Source: Gnetum montanum (lineage: Eukaryota > Streptophyta > Gnetopsida > Gnetales > Gnetaceae). Taken from it: a stretch of 64,000 nucleotides of DNA. A program made the translations under genes and the position numbers. Below, piece after piece: positions 11,043-22,720 of this stretch. Position 1 is the stretch's first letter. The number at the start of each line of letters is the position of its first letter. The DNA lies in contig MNCI01007974.1 in the NCBI GenBank assembly GCA_015680685.1, forward strand, positions 1 to 64,000, written 5' to 3'. The notes under the pieces were generated by a model. The model was not told the origin of the DNA and ran no database searches. It worked only from the letters and a program-made list of their open reading frames with translations.

Positions 11043-11948
11043 TGATAAAACTTATTTTTGATGAACCACAATATCGTATCTATGATATCACATCTACAAT
11101 TTCATATCTCTAACATCGTAGCTCTACATATGTCATCGTTCATGCAATGTAGTGGGTATTGCTCACCCCTATAAATACCAACACTTAGTCATTCGAACCT
11201 TAAGGAAACTCTTGTAGTTTGTTTTTGTAGTTTACACTTAGTGGAATGCCCACAGTGTGGTGTTTAGTACTTGAATGAAATCTTTATTTGAGTGGGTTGT
11301 AGTTGGGTACAATTCATGCATTGAAATAAAGATCGAGATTTCTTATCATCATTGCAGCATACACTTAGTTTCTTTGTTTTACTTAGCTAATTTGTTGAGT
11401 TAGTTTAATTTCCATTTCTTTAATATGCTTACTTTAGCTTAGTCTTTTACATTTCTCAAGCACTTTACTTTCTCATGCTCATTAGTAAGGCAAAATGAGT
11501 ATGACTAGTTTTGAGCATATAAGTATAATTATTTGGTAATCCCAGTAGTGTTATTGCTTAGTTCACCTAGTAGCATAACACTTGGTAACCCAATAATAAT
11601 TACATAAGCCTAAGATCTGTATGGTAAGCTAGGAACAACATCTCATTGCCATAGGATAGAGTACTTACATTTCTATTATCACTTAGATTTAGATCTAGAT
11701 CTTATTCTTATTTTCATTATGTTTGCACTTAGGTGGAGTATGAGTTAACAACATTAGGATAGCATATGTCTCACTTAGAGTTAAACCATATACTTGCACC
11801 TCACTAACTTGAAGTGGGAAGGGAATGATCATGAACCGATTATCAACTTCTAGGATATTTACATTGTTCATCTATGGATTACAATATGGTCATGCGTGTG
11901 TACTCGTGACTTGTATGGTGGAGTGTTGGGATACCTTACTACTCATCA
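11043..11948 (+). repeat. 3' LTR of element D (906 bp)
   Basis: It begins TGATAAAAC after the short purine tract CGCGGGAA and ends ACTCATCA at 11948. The ends match the TGATGAG...CTCATCA ends of the other Athila-like LTRs here. It contains a CTATAAATA box at 11169-11177 and the CTTGGTAA-CCAG motif pair near 11532-11600. No primer site follows, so this is a 3' LTR. Confidence 0.82.
11060..11177 (+). promoter_or_regulatory. LTR promoter of element D
   Basis: Degenerate boxes (ATATCGTATCTATGATATCA, AACATCGTAGCTCTACATATG) precede CTATAAATA at 11169-11177. The boxes resemble those of the element's internal promoter at 7405-7478. Confidence 0.55.
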
Positions 11949-12259
11949 CAACTAGAATTAGGTAATAACAAGACTCTACAAAGCATGATAAATGAAAATA
12001 AAATTAATGCATAATGAAATGATCCTAATTGTATGTTTATAGAAATGCAAAGAAAATGTTGAAAAGTCAAAAGAAAGATTTATGATTATCTCAATTTATA
12101 ATAAGATTTATAATATAATAGACCCATCCTTATAAAAGTACCATGAAATATTAGTACTATAAAAGTATAAAATAATAATTAATATAATCATAAATTAAAA
12201 TAACATGACTTCTAATACAAGACAATATCTAAGACTTTACAAAGCCTCATTTCCCTCCT
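11949..12259. other. Unassigned AT-rich sequence
   Basis: This lies between the end of element D and the SINE. No reading frame, repeat or recognisable element is visible. Confidence 0.5.
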
Positions 12260-12475
12260 AAGATACTTTTTTTGAGTAAACAAGTATTAAGGTTGGTAGC
12301 ACAACCCCTATTTACACAATAGGATAGATGTGATCTACTAAAAAAGAGTGTCCCACCATAATGCTAGTCCATCACTGCCACATCGATATGGAAAGGCAAG
12401 AATCAAACTCATAATCTTTCAATTGAGAGATGAGTGTCCTAACCACTATGTTACATCTGTGGGTGCTCAAGATAC
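12260..12475 (-). mobile_element. tRNA-derived SINE with 7-bp target duplication
   Basis: The SINE body is 12267-12468 on the minus strand. At its 5' end are an A box (TAACATAGTGG, complement of 12443-12453) and a B box (GAGTTTGATTC, complement of 12400-12410) at normal tRNA spacing, in a sequence most like tRNA-Glu. An unrelated body of about 130 bp follows and ends in an A-rich tail (T run at 12267-12273 on the plus strand). Identical AAGATAC flanks lie at 12260-12266 and 12469-12475, immediately outside the tail and the 5' end. This is textbook SINE architecture: RNA polymerase III transcription and LINE-assisted insertion. I do not recognise the subfamily. Confidence 0.8.
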
Positions 12476-15000
12476 ATTGCCACTAGTAAGACTTTTTAAT
12501 AAACCTGATAACAATTAGAATTTTTGCACCAAAAAACATATCTACATGACATAAATCTAGTGTTCAACATCATCCACTAACTAACAAATATAAAATCATA
12601 GGTGTGACATTGATATCATTTGAGATGTCAATGGGAACAATGTCAATGTTGTGTATGAATATAGGTATTGGCAACTAATGTTGAAAAAGTTGGAAAATAG
12701 TAGTGTCGATAATTTAAATTAGTCATTTTGTTAGTAAGCCATGTTAATTTATTGATAATTGGTTGGTGATGAGTTGGAATTAAACTATATATTATAATAT
12801 TTTAATTTTTATATTACTTACCTTATAATTTGTTAAAAATACATTCTAAAAATATAAAAATAATGTGACTAAAATATTATATCATAAATATTGTAAATAA
12901 TATTATTATAGTTTTTAGTCACTTTAATTTTTAATGTTTAATATACTACTTTTGCTTCTGGGAGAAGTTTTACATTGTAAAAACAATTTAAGAAAATGAC
13001 CATGGTTAGGTGGTTAACCTCTCTTAGCTTTTTTCAAGTGTGATGTTTTGAAGTTAATATCTTACATGCTTTTCCCCTATGATTTACAATAAAAATCCAA
13101 AGCATTCATGAGTGTATACTTAAAAAAGATAGATGAAATGAATGACAACTTGATAAATAGGTCATACTCTACTTTCAAACATTGAAATAATCATCCATGT
13201 TAGGTTAGATAGTTTATAGGATGTAGTTTAGATTGAAAAATGGAATGAAAAATAGGCATTATCCCAAAAAAAATATTTTTTAAAATGATGGTTTCCCTTC
13301 GTAATGAATCATATATTATTAAATATTTTAGATATGCAATATTCATGAAAAATGGGAATGATGTAAACTCAAATTAATAATGGTTAAATTTTGAAAATGA
13401 ACCAGATCAATCACATCAAATTACACTAAATTCTAAATTTATCTAAAGTTATGTTTAATGACCAATCTTCTAGTTGAGCATCAAGGCAAAGTGTTAAAGT
13501 AAGGCTTAGATATATTGCACATGTAATGATTTTTGAAAAAGGTAAGTTTACTAGCTTTTCATACTAATTATTTTAACATTTCAAATGTTGACATACCAAA
13601 TTAATGCAAATGATTTGGATCAAATTGATTTGACTTTCCCAAAAAGCATGGCAACAACTAGTCACCTTAGAGATAGTTAATGACTACCATTTTAAATACT
13701 ATTGACAATGCATAGTGACTACAAGTGTGAGAATGCCTACATGGTTATTATAACCCTTATATAGGTATTGGGTATTACATTATAATTATGATTTACATAT
13801 GTGTATGTGGTCTTGGTGGGTTACCGGGGATGAGTTAGTTTGCTATGATAGTGATTTATGTGTTAAGATGCCTTGGCCCCTATGATATGATTATGAAATT
13901 TTTACATGCTTAAGTAACATGATTATATACATTGGTCTTGTATGATGTGTTAGACAAATGGTGTAACTACAAGAGAAAGTATTTGGTATGTGTTTATTCC
14001 TTATGTGTGCTTTTGATATTTATGCATTTGAACTATATCACTATGTTGTGTGATGCTTGGAAGTAAGTTTAGCATGTGGAAGTGTAGTGTGTTCGATATG
14101 AATCTCATAGGTTTAAATGGATTTTGATTTGGAGTCATGGTATGTTTGTTATGAATGTTTGAAGTGGGGGGAATTAGTTGGGAGGAAATAAAAGAAAAAT
14201 AGACTTATGAAAATGTATATAGTTTTTTAAAAAATAAAAAGTAAATTCTATTCACAAGTCACATGTATTATACATGATCCACAAGTTACAAAAGGAAAAG
14301 AAATGTGTATGTATTAATATATACACATTATAACTATTGTTTTTTTACCACCATTTTTTCTCACTACATTTCTTCCTTATGTTTCATGCATATTTGAGTT
14401 TCATGTTTGTATTAGATAAAAATTGATTTTGAATCTATTTTTTCCAAACTTCTTTTGTTTCTTCCATTTTCAATGCTTCTTTTGAATTTTAGCTTTGTGA
14501 ATGAATTTTTTTTTGCTTTGAACTTGTATTTGGGATTGTTGTGATTAAGTCTACAAGGGTATGGGAGTTATTTGAAGAAAAATGAAGTGTTGGCAAAATT
14601 TTTTGTGTTTTATTTTTATTTAGAGCTTTCTATTTTGGCAAATTTAATTGGTGGAATATCTTTACCTTTGCCTTATATTTTTATGTTGGATTAGTGCATA
14701 CAATCATGTGGTGTGCGCATGTGGGGTGAATAGCTTAACGATTGTATTTTGATAAGTGGTTTTGTAGATTGTTAAAAATTTATGATTATATTTGTGGATT
14801 ATGCACAAATGAATTTGTGATGAATTGGATATTTTGGAACTTGCGAAAAATTATTCATGATGTTGAGATGATCAACATGGTTTTGAAGTTATGTATTAAG
14901 AATATGTTTTTGTGTTTGGTATTTCTAGGGATTTTGATTATCAGTTATAGTAATTAAATATCATTTTATTAATAAATTTTAAACATTTATAACTTTGTCC
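12476..15000. other. Unassigned AT-rich sequence
   Basis: About 2.5 kb without a convincing gene. A possible plus-strand frame at 14742-14957 has no recognisable motif and AT-driven composition. The part nearest 15000 may belong to the 5' region of the LINE that follows, but no endonuclease or ORF1 signature could be read. Confidence 0.4.
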
Positions 15001-17530
15001 CTAGAAGTCTAATTGAGGCGGAATTAGTACTGTTGGGATGGTCTCCTTTTGTACTTTCTAATGAAGAAATATGTTTTATCTTTTGGCATCTATCTTTTTA
15101 GAGGTTACATTAGAGGTCATTTTAAAGAAATTATATGTAGTTCAAGGAGTATGCTTGTGATAATAAATTTTATTTTTTAAGGATGGTGACCTTTATCACA
15201 TTGATAATTGGTGTGTCCTATTACTCTTTTAAATTTTGTTTATAAAATTTGGCTAAATATCTTACTAGATGATTGAAACCAATTATTCATCATTTAATTA
15301 TTCTAGTGCGAATTGGCTTTGTTAAAGGTAGGGATATTATAGATAATGTTGTGGTAGCTTTGGAGGATATGTAGTGGGTTGAGTATTCTAATCAAGATAT
15401 TACTTCTTTGAGTCTTGATTATGCTAAAGCAGATGATAGAATTGAATGAAAATTTATTATTGTTTGTCTTTGTAAATATGGTTTTAGTGAAAAATTTATT
15501 AGGATGGTGGGGATTCTTATTGTAGATGTTAATGCACTTGTGGCCACAAATGTTGGTATTACTAAGAGCTTCAAGCTTGAATGCTTAGTTAGGCAAGGTT
15601 TCCCTCTTGTTCTTTATCTTATCATTCCTTACTACAAATTTTATGTCATGCTATGCAGAAGAACTAGACAATAATTTACTACAAGACATATTTATTAAAA
15701 ATAACGTTCCTATTTGATAAAATATGCCTTTTGTAGATGACTTATTTTTTATGATAAAGAATGATAAAGCTATTGTAGATAATCTTTTTTTATCATGTTG
15801 ATCAATATTGCAAACTTTCAAGCTCTCAGATTAATTTGTTTAAATCTTCTATATTTTGCAACAAGGGGGTTCAAGAATGGACTTTATCTAAATCTCATAA
15901 TTTATTAGAACACTCAAATATTTTCAAATTGTTAGGCATTCCCTCTTCCTTTGGTGGATTTTCAAAAAATTTGTGGGATGTTACAATGAAAAAAATTGAA
16001 CAAAAACCTATTAAGTGGAAGGAGAAGAATCTTTAAATGATTGGTAAGTTTATTGTTTGTAAGCATATCATTCAAGATACTCATGTCTATTATTCTTGAT
16101 GTTGGGATCCTAGTATTTCTGCATATTGGTGCATTGATCAACTTATAAGAAATTTTCTTTAGAGTAGTAGCCATTCTAGGAAAGGATTTTATCATGTTGC
16201 ATGGGACATTTTCCCTTCTCAAAAAGAGGATAGTCGATTAGGATTAATGAATTGTAATCACCAAGGTATTGTTTTATATGCCAAGTGGGTGGCTAAATGC
16301 TTATATGTTAGAGAGCCTTGGAAGCTTCTTTTTTAAAAGCACATTCAAATGGGTAAGCCAAGAGGTAGTTGTTATTGAAAAGATGCTCATTTTTTTTAAT
16401 TGGATCCTTTTTCCAAAAGAAAATACTATATCAAGTTCTATTATCATAAAGCATATTTGGAAGGCTTGGAGTTTTATTAGTGATTTTTGAAACTTCAATA
16501 GTATTATTGTTTCTACCTCTATGCTTCATAAGCTTTCTCCTTGGTGGCTTGTAATTAATAGTGAAACAAGGGTTATTAAGCATCCATGTCTTTGGAGTAC
16601 ATGGTGTAAGCTTTGAATTTCCTTCATTTCATCTCTTTGCATGCATAATCATTGGATTACTTGGCATGAGTGTCAAAATTTCTATAGTAATAATGTTTCT
16701 AAAAAATCTACAGTTTTTGATTTGTTAAATAGTTTGGATAGAAGTGTCTATATTAAAGGTTCTTATAATGATTTTCTTGATTTTTCATAGATTAATGGCC
16801 ATCATGTTTTTTCCATATTAGCCCAAGTTTGTATATACTCTTATTAGTTCTAATATTAATATTTGTCCAAGATTCAATTATCTTTAGAAGGTTAATCATA
16901 ATGTATAGTTATGGAAGTTGTGAATTCAAAAGATATAGAATGTCATTACTCCTTCAAAAATTAGACATTTTATATGGTACTTGATTTATCAAGGCTTTAT
17001 TATTACTATTAAACATTCTCATTTGGTTATTCATAACCTAAGACATCCTATTTACAACATGGAAGATACATTCATCCATTTGTTTTTAACTTATCCCCTT
17101 GGACATAGCTCTTGGACTTGGTGTATTAGGTATTTACATGGTTTTTAACAAGGATTAGAAAACATTTTATATGGTGACACTCCTCAACTTCAAGGATTTC
17201 TACTTTATAGCTAGTATTACTTTCATGCTTTTATTCTTTATGCCATTTGGAAGTTTTGATGTAATGTGGTTTTTCACTAAGATTCTCTAGGTAATTTTTT
17301 TTCTTTGTCTATTTAAGATGACATCATTCAATAGTTGATGCTTCAATTGAATTCCTAAATATTTCTCTATGTAGTTCTATTTTTTATTAATAGGAAGCCT
17401 TTAGTAGGAATTGAAAATCCATTTGGACACTTCTGAATAAGTTTGATCCTTTTCCTAGCCTAGAGGGGAGGATTTTAAGGATTAGTTGTAAGGATGAAAA
17501 CCTAAAAGGTATTACCAAAACTATTGGCCC
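15001..17530 (+). pseudogene. L1-like LINE ORF2: reverse transcriptase and C-terminal region, decayed
   Basis: Broken plus-strand frames give the expected order of a plant L1-type reverse transcriptase: a DIDNWRPI-like start near 15200, GFVKGRDIIDNVVVALEDM near 15315, LDYAKADDRIE near 15415 (the A motif), a VRQGFP/QGCPL-type B motif near 15590 and PFVDDLFFM at about 15726 (the FxDD catalytic box). After this come FKLLGIPSSFG near 15928, a thumb/connection region with EPWKLLF near 16316, and a degenerate zinc-finger-like tail to about 17100. Frameshifts and stops are numerous, so it is inactive. Endonuclease and ORF1 are not visible, so it is probably 5' truncated. Confidence 0.82.
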
Positions 17531-18440
17531 TTTTTTTGTTGTTTTTTGAGTTTATCTTCTAATTTTCAAATTTTATTTTTTAAATATATTTATTTTTTTG
17601 GGTCTGACAATGCCTTGTCCTCGACTTCCCCCCACTCCCTTGATAATAAATTTTATTATGTCATGCTATTGTTTTATCTTTATCAAGGGTGTGTGGTTAT
17701 TAGGTTTGGATATATGTGATCATATCATATATTTGTTTTAGATGCTTTATGATTATAACATATGATGCCTAAAGTTAACCTAGATTAATATATGTCTTTA
17801 TGATGATGTTGGTGGCAATCATTGGTAGGTGGTGCTAACATGAGGATGTGGACTAGTTGATGATGAGACACCCTAGAGATAGTTATGGAATGATCCTTAC
17901 TATGATGCATTAGTGAGGCTCTTGTCTTAGGTCTTATCCTAAGAGTAGAAGAGTGTAGTTGCATTCATGTTTATGACTAGTACATGACATAGGTATGTAC
18001 ATTCCTATAGCTAGTCCTCTAGAAGACTAGTGGTTGCAGGTCAAGAGTTAATTAACCCTAGCTCCAATTGGGTAAGTAAAAGACTAATAAAAGACCTATA
18101 GTCAAATGACTGATTATGAGTACTTAAGACAACATTTCAAAAACCACACTTAGTGCAGATGTGTTAGTGACCATATGGGTTATGTGTATATGTTAGTATA
18201 GCGACCACATGGGTTATGCATATATGTTGGTATATTGACCACATGGGTTATGTGTATATGTTAATATTGATTTGTGAGTCATAGCAAAGGTAATATATCT
18301 TGTGATTGATCTATGAATGTGTGATGCTTGGTGATATGCATGGATACAAATTTTTCTTACAATAGCTAAGCAAGTTATGCATTCAAAACAACAAGATGCT
18401 CAAAATACTTAGTTTGATAAGGATTGCATGTAAGCTACGA
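17531..18440. other. Unassigned sequence with a small tandem repeat
   Basis: This lies between two LINE relics. Apart from the 34-bp tandem repeat at 18169-18270, I see no gene or element signature. Confidence 0.4.
18169..18270. repeat. 34-bp tandem repeat, three copies
   Basis: Three units beginning GACCAYATGGGTTATG follow one another at exact 34-bp spacing with a few substitutions and are rich in TATATG. The third copy decays at its end. Confidence 0.8.
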
Positions 18441-18662
18441 AAAATATAAAAAATGCATATAAGAGTCACAAAAAAATTTTAGTTAAGGCATATAAATACT
18501 TAATTAGAACAAAGTAAAAGAAATTTATAGGAAATGATAAGAATACTTTGCTTACATCATTAAAAAGGAACCTAGATAGTTTTGACAATGTTTTTATCAT
18601 AAAGCCTTTGCATCATTTAATTTTTCTTTTCAAGATATTTGCTCATTTTATAATAAGCTATT
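18441..18662 (+). pseudogene. LINE 2, upstream fragment (split by element E)
   Basis: Broken frames (KEPR near 18572, then FNFSFQDICSFYNKLF at about 18620-18662) match the region just N-terminal to the reverse transcriptase in a LINE type known from seedless plants and gymnosperms. The reading continues at 32198 on the far side of element E, after the duplicated CTATT. Confidence 0.5.
18658..18662 (+). repeat. Target site duplication of element E, left copy (CTATT)
   Basis: CTATT directly precedes the left LTR and is repeated at 32193-32197, directly after the right LTR. A 5-bp duplication is standard for Ty3/gypsy integrases. Confidence 0.95.
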
Positions 18663-19971
18663 TGTAACGATAGAAAACATTGGTCGCTGGAAATACAGAA
18701 TGAAAGTCTGTGTACACAGTTCTAACCTCGGATCCGTGCGAGGACCATGCTAGAGGGAAAACGAATCCGAGGTGCCCTGAATGGTCTTGTTGATCAGACA
18801 GGGACTTACTTAATTAGTAAAATTTTGGTAATAAATTGGTGGAAAAATGAAGATTCTTTATAAGGCAATGCAATATTGTTAATCCTGAAAGTAATTGAAA
18901 AAACAATGTAAAAAATTTAGATGAGATTGCCAAATCCATATAACTAGGATGCAAGGGATCAGATTGTGTAGGGAATACGATCATAAGATCTGGGATTTAA
19001 TTTATGAAAATAATATGTTTGATACAAGGATTTCAGGCGGGCTTCAGTTTGGATGAAGCACATGCCAATAACAAGAAAGCTATCTAAAGATGCAACAAGC
19101 GAGGATCAATCTACCTTGTTCTAGCCAATTTGGGCGCACGGAAGTCAGACCCAGGGGAGAATATCTGGTAGTCGATTATTTCTGATCAAGAGTTCTTGCC
19201 AATCACCTCTGATGTTCTCACGATTGCTGATTCTCTTTTGCTCTTTTTTCCAATCTTGAAAGAGAAAAATTTTGCCCACCCCTTTGATCTTCGTCAACTG
19301 GAGCATTTATAAGGTTAGGGTTAGGAGAAAAACATGGTTTAGGTGACGTGTGTCCTGAGTTTACAAAATGCGTTGACTTGATGTGGTGGTTGTTGAGGTC
19401 TGCGGTACCACACTACCTTACGCTCTAAAGCGTAACACAACGTAAACTGCTCTCATTGAAGCTTTCACAATAGGCGATTTCTTGATTACGCTACAGTACG
19501 CTAGAGAGCATATTACACCTCATGGACTGCTGATGCTTGTATTACGTTGCACCCTGCTTAATTACGCTGCACCATGCCAGATTACGCTTCATAGCGTAAT
19601 CCAGTGTAAAATAGTACATTTACAAAAAATCGAAGTGTTGCTGAAGTTTTTGGGCATTTTTCATCCTTGATGTTGTGGTGGATTCTCTTCTGACATTACA
19701 CTGCATTACGCCATGTTGCGTAATACAGCGTAAGATGCCAAAAAACTAAGGTTCTCGGAACATAGAGATTCTAAAAGGTCGAAAACTCACCGTTGTGCAT
19801 CTGTCATTTTCCTATCTTCTGGAATTCATTTGTGCTGTGTCATGCAGCATGATAAGACAAGATTTTAATCTAAAAAGGAACTTGCTGTGTCATGCCTTGT
19901 TGCGACCCTTTGCCTGAATCACCAACTTTTTTGCTGAATCGTCGAGCCCTCGAAATTTTCACAGTGTTTCA
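18663..19971 (-). repeat. 3' LTR of element E (1309 bp)
   Basis: On the plus strand it runs TGTAACGA...GTGTTTCA, so the minus strand gives TG...CA ends. It is the same length as the copy at 30884-32192. In the first 60 aligned bases the two differ at about 13 positions, 12 of them transitions, while other stretches are nearly identical. The divergence indicates an old insertion with methylation-type decay. Confidence 0.95.
19306..19740 (-). promoter_or_regulatory. Promoter region in 3' LTR of E: TATA and TTACGC/GCGTAA boxes
   Basis: CTTATAAATG lies on the minus strand at about 19303-19312. Upstream of it (19418-19735) are many TTACGC and GCGTAA boxes, several as inverted pairs such as TTACGCTCTAAAGCGTAA. 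The same layout recurs in the other LTR at 31525-31955. Confidence 0.65.
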
Positions 19972-19988
19972 ATGGTCCCTCTTTGTTG
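19972..19988 (-). promoter_or_regulatory. Polypurine tract of element E
   Basis: The minus strand reads CAAAGAGGGACCAT immediately before the 3' LTR start TGAAACAC. This is the expected site for plus-strand DNA priming. Confidence 0.75.
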
Positions 19989-21185
19989 ATGTTTAGAGGG
20001 CTTGCTCGAAAGACGTCGACAAAGAATACGAAACATCGAAAAGATAAAGGCATCAACAACGTCTGTCAGAGACTACTCAAATGTCATTCTGTCAAACTTA
20101 GAAGTGCGAGGATGGAGGGTTGTAGGGTATATGAGGGATCTTACAGGAGTTAGAGATGGTAGGTTTGGGGAAGACTCAAATACATGAACATGGAGCTTTT
20201 TTTGAACAAGTCATTATGTCGTTTTGCTAATGTGTTTGTGAAAGGTTGCATCGGGACACTGCATATGGGGGGCTTGTAAGGACGAGTTGTGTTATGACTG
20301 TGTGGCCTGGATGAGTTGTTTTACATCCATTTTACCAAGTGTTACCCCTGCACTTTTTTTTTGAAAAAGTGCAGATTGCATCCCACAAGGTGAGCTGCGT
20401 TATGCCTATTCGTGGACATGGTGATGCCAAAGGATTGACTTAATGCTCACGTTTTGTACAAGCAGAGACGAAGGTAAGGATGATTGTAAGGATAAGGAAA
20501 GAGGAAAATAGAATAAAGCATTCGATGGAGGGAGAGGTAGGGTTTGCACTTCTAAGTAGCTAGACTAGTCTGAGCAGCTACCTCAGAATGCCATAACACC
20601 TGACCTTCCAATGAAAGTGTTCTTGATCAATGCTATTGTAACAAGTAACCTGCCAAACATAACAAAGAACAAAGAGCTAGAAACACACATCCTGATCACT
20701 AAGGAGGGAGGCTATTGAAACAAGCGTCGTCCAAAGTGAAAAGGAGAGTTTAGACCGTGAAACATGAACCGTAACAGGGAGCAAGCATCCCAATGTTGGT
20801 GCCGTAGTTTGTGGAGCTGCCGTTGAGAGCCAGATTCATGTTGCTCAAATGATTGGGAAAATAATAAGTCAGATGAATCTGCTAGGCCAGAGCTTAGTGA
20901 CGATGATGGATGGAGGCCGTTGAGACTATGGAGGACCACAGTTTCTTCGTGGCCCCAAGCGGTGAAGTTGATCCTAGGAGGTGCAGCTACAAAGTGGTCG
21001 TCATAGCAACATCTCCAAGGGATCAGTAGTATGCCTTTCGACATGTCCGAGGAATTAGCAGAACGCTGGCAGGGTAACAGCATTACGTCTATCCCAACGC
21101 CTTACTCGTTCCATCTGGTAGGGATGCTCTGCAAGAATGATCACGCTCACTTGCTTCATGGATTGCCTGTTGACAGATTCTAGTT
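19989..21185 (+). other. 3' region of element E with plus-strand coding remnants
   Basis: This non-pol segment lies between the tandem repeats and the polypurine tract. From about 20760 to 21168 one plus-strand frame reads with only a few stops and looks protein-like, for example ENNKSDESARPELSDDDGW and FDMSEELAERWQGNSIT. A minus-strand frame at 20712-21083 overlaps it and is probably its shadow. The function is unknown. It could be a further exon of the plus-strand gene at 24650-26000, or a separate antisense ORF of the kind known downstream of pol in Tat-lineage elements (inference). Confidence 0.4.
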
Positions 21186-21601
21186 GACCGTTGTTACTGG
21201 TTTTAAGTCTCAGCAGACCGTGGTCCCAGTTTAATGTCTGGGCAGACTGAAATCTACTAGTTTTACGTTGTAGCAGATGATGGAAGGGCTAATTCATGGT
21301 TCTAGTAGACCGTGCTGTGGGTGTCAGTTTTATGTCATGACCTAGGGACAAGTCTGTGCTGGTTTAGCATCTTAGTAGACGTGTGCTTACCTTGCCAGTT
21401 TCACGTCATGGCAAACAGTGGAAGACTTTGCCAGTTTAGCATCTTGGTGGACATGTGCAAGAAGTGCCAGTTTTACGTCGTAGCAGATGTGTACAACTTT
21501 GCCAGTTTTACATCGTAGCAGACGTGTACAACTTTTCCAGTTTTACGTTGTAGCAGACATGTACAAATTTGCCAGTTTTACGTCGTAGCGGATGTTTGTT
21601 A
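21186..21601. repeat. 35-bp tandem repeat array in the 3' region of E
   Basis: Units of the form GCCAGTTTTACGTCGTAGCA-GA-GTGTACAACTTT repeat at about 35 bp near 21460-21600. Progressively more degenerate and longer units run back to about 21186. Arrays of this kind between integrase and the 3' LTR are known in Tat/Ogre elements, where they can seed satellite DNA. Confidence 0.8.
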
Positions 21602-21644
21602 TTTGAGTTTGTGCCGAGCCGATGTTCAGATGTAATACCGCATT

Positions 21645-22720
21645 AGATACAGATGATTCACTAGATTTGGTAGTTCGTTGCCATCAATATCTGCTAACTT
21701 GAATGCTCCATTGCCGTATGCATCGATGACTAGGAAAGGGCCTTCCTAGTTTGCAGAGAACTTGCCTGCTGGTTCACGAATGGCCTTGAGAACTAAGTAT
21801 CCTTTCTTGATCGATCATTGATGCAGGTTGTGCCGATGCTTCTGTCTCTATTTATCCTGATATCTTTCGATGGTGTCAAGTGTCTAGATGTGCTTCTCCT
21901 CTACTGAGTCCAAATCCACGATCCTAGACTCGTTGTGCTGAGTCTCATTTATAACCATTGAGAGGACCATTCGCAATGAGGAAACTTGTAATTCCAAGGG
22001 TAACACTACTTCGGATCCATAGAATAGGCTATAGGGCATCCTGTCTGTAGCTGTTCTGCAGGTTGTACGATATGCCCATAGCATGTAGAGGATTTTTTCA
22101 TCCCACCGTCTTTTGTTACTATTGAGCATCTTCTTAAGCAGATTGATAATCACTTTGTTTGTGGCTTCTGCTTGACCATTTGCTTGTGGGTAATAAGGTG
22201 AAGAGAAAGATTACTTGATGCCAAGATTATTGCAGAAAGATTTGGTTTTTGTGCTACTAAATTATGGTCCATTGTCAATCACAATAGTCATAGGGAGTCC
22301 AAATCTGGTTACAATATTGTCTAAGATGAAATGACAAACTTGTTGAGATGTAATTTTCTGTAGGGGGATAGCCTCGACTGACTTCGTAAAATATTTAGTG
22401 GTGGTGATAATGAAGCTATTTCCTACGGAAGATTTGGGTGCAATGGGACCTATGATGTCTAGTCCCCATCGTTGGAATGGCCAAGTAATTTGGGTAGTGT
22501 GTAACTCAGTTGGTGACACGTGTATTAGATTTTCATAACGCGGGCACGTGTCACACGTCTTAACCTTGGTAAGGTAGTATTTTTCCATGTACAACCAATA
22601 GTACCCTAGACGTTTGATTTTAGCGGTCATTGCCTGCGGGGCTACGTGTCCTCCGCACAACCCTTCGTGGACTTTGTTAACTATTCACTATGCTTGGTTG
22701 CTTTTAATGCAGGAAAGCAA
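21645..22720 (-). pseudogene. Integrase of element E
   Basis: Integrase inserts the element DNA into the host genome. In order on the minus strand there is an N-terminal zinc-binding region ending KTCDTCPRYENLIH, the catalytic core with WGLDIIGPI (first Asp), IVIDNGP (second Asp) and YYPQANGQAEATNKV (Glu), a segment WAYRTTCRTATDRMPYSLFY, and a C-terminal part GYLVLKAIREPAGKFSAN. Stops occur after IDNGP and in the C-terminal part, so the gene is broken although all three catalytic residues remain. It follows the second RNase H directly, as expected in Tat elements. Confidence 0.9.

Larger units (their letters stand above)
5236..11948 (+). mobile_element. Element D: old Athila-like copy, 3' half only
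   Basis: This is a truncated plus-strand Ty3/gypsy element. In order it has an integrase end, a non-coding spacer, an internal promoter, a predicted leader intron, a post-pol ORF and a 3' LTR. The parts are colinear with units A, B and C at 39464-63595 but strongly diverged. Its left part appears to have been separated by the insertion of the copia element at 5235/5236. It is the oldest Athila-like copy here, judging by divergence and by being the host of the nested insertions. Confidence 0.8.

Noticed and set aside
12400-12460. A tRNA gene on the minus strand
   Set aside because: The A and B boxes are present, but arms do not pair well, the sequence continues into a SINE body with an A-rich tail, and target duplications flank it.
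20712-21083. Minus-strand 123-residue frame as a gene
   Set aside because: It has no recognisable motif and overlaps a more protein-like plus-strand frame; probably its complement.
21186-21601. CRISPR-like array
   Set aside because: Units are contiguous and degenerate with no spacers, and the context is a plant retrotransposon.
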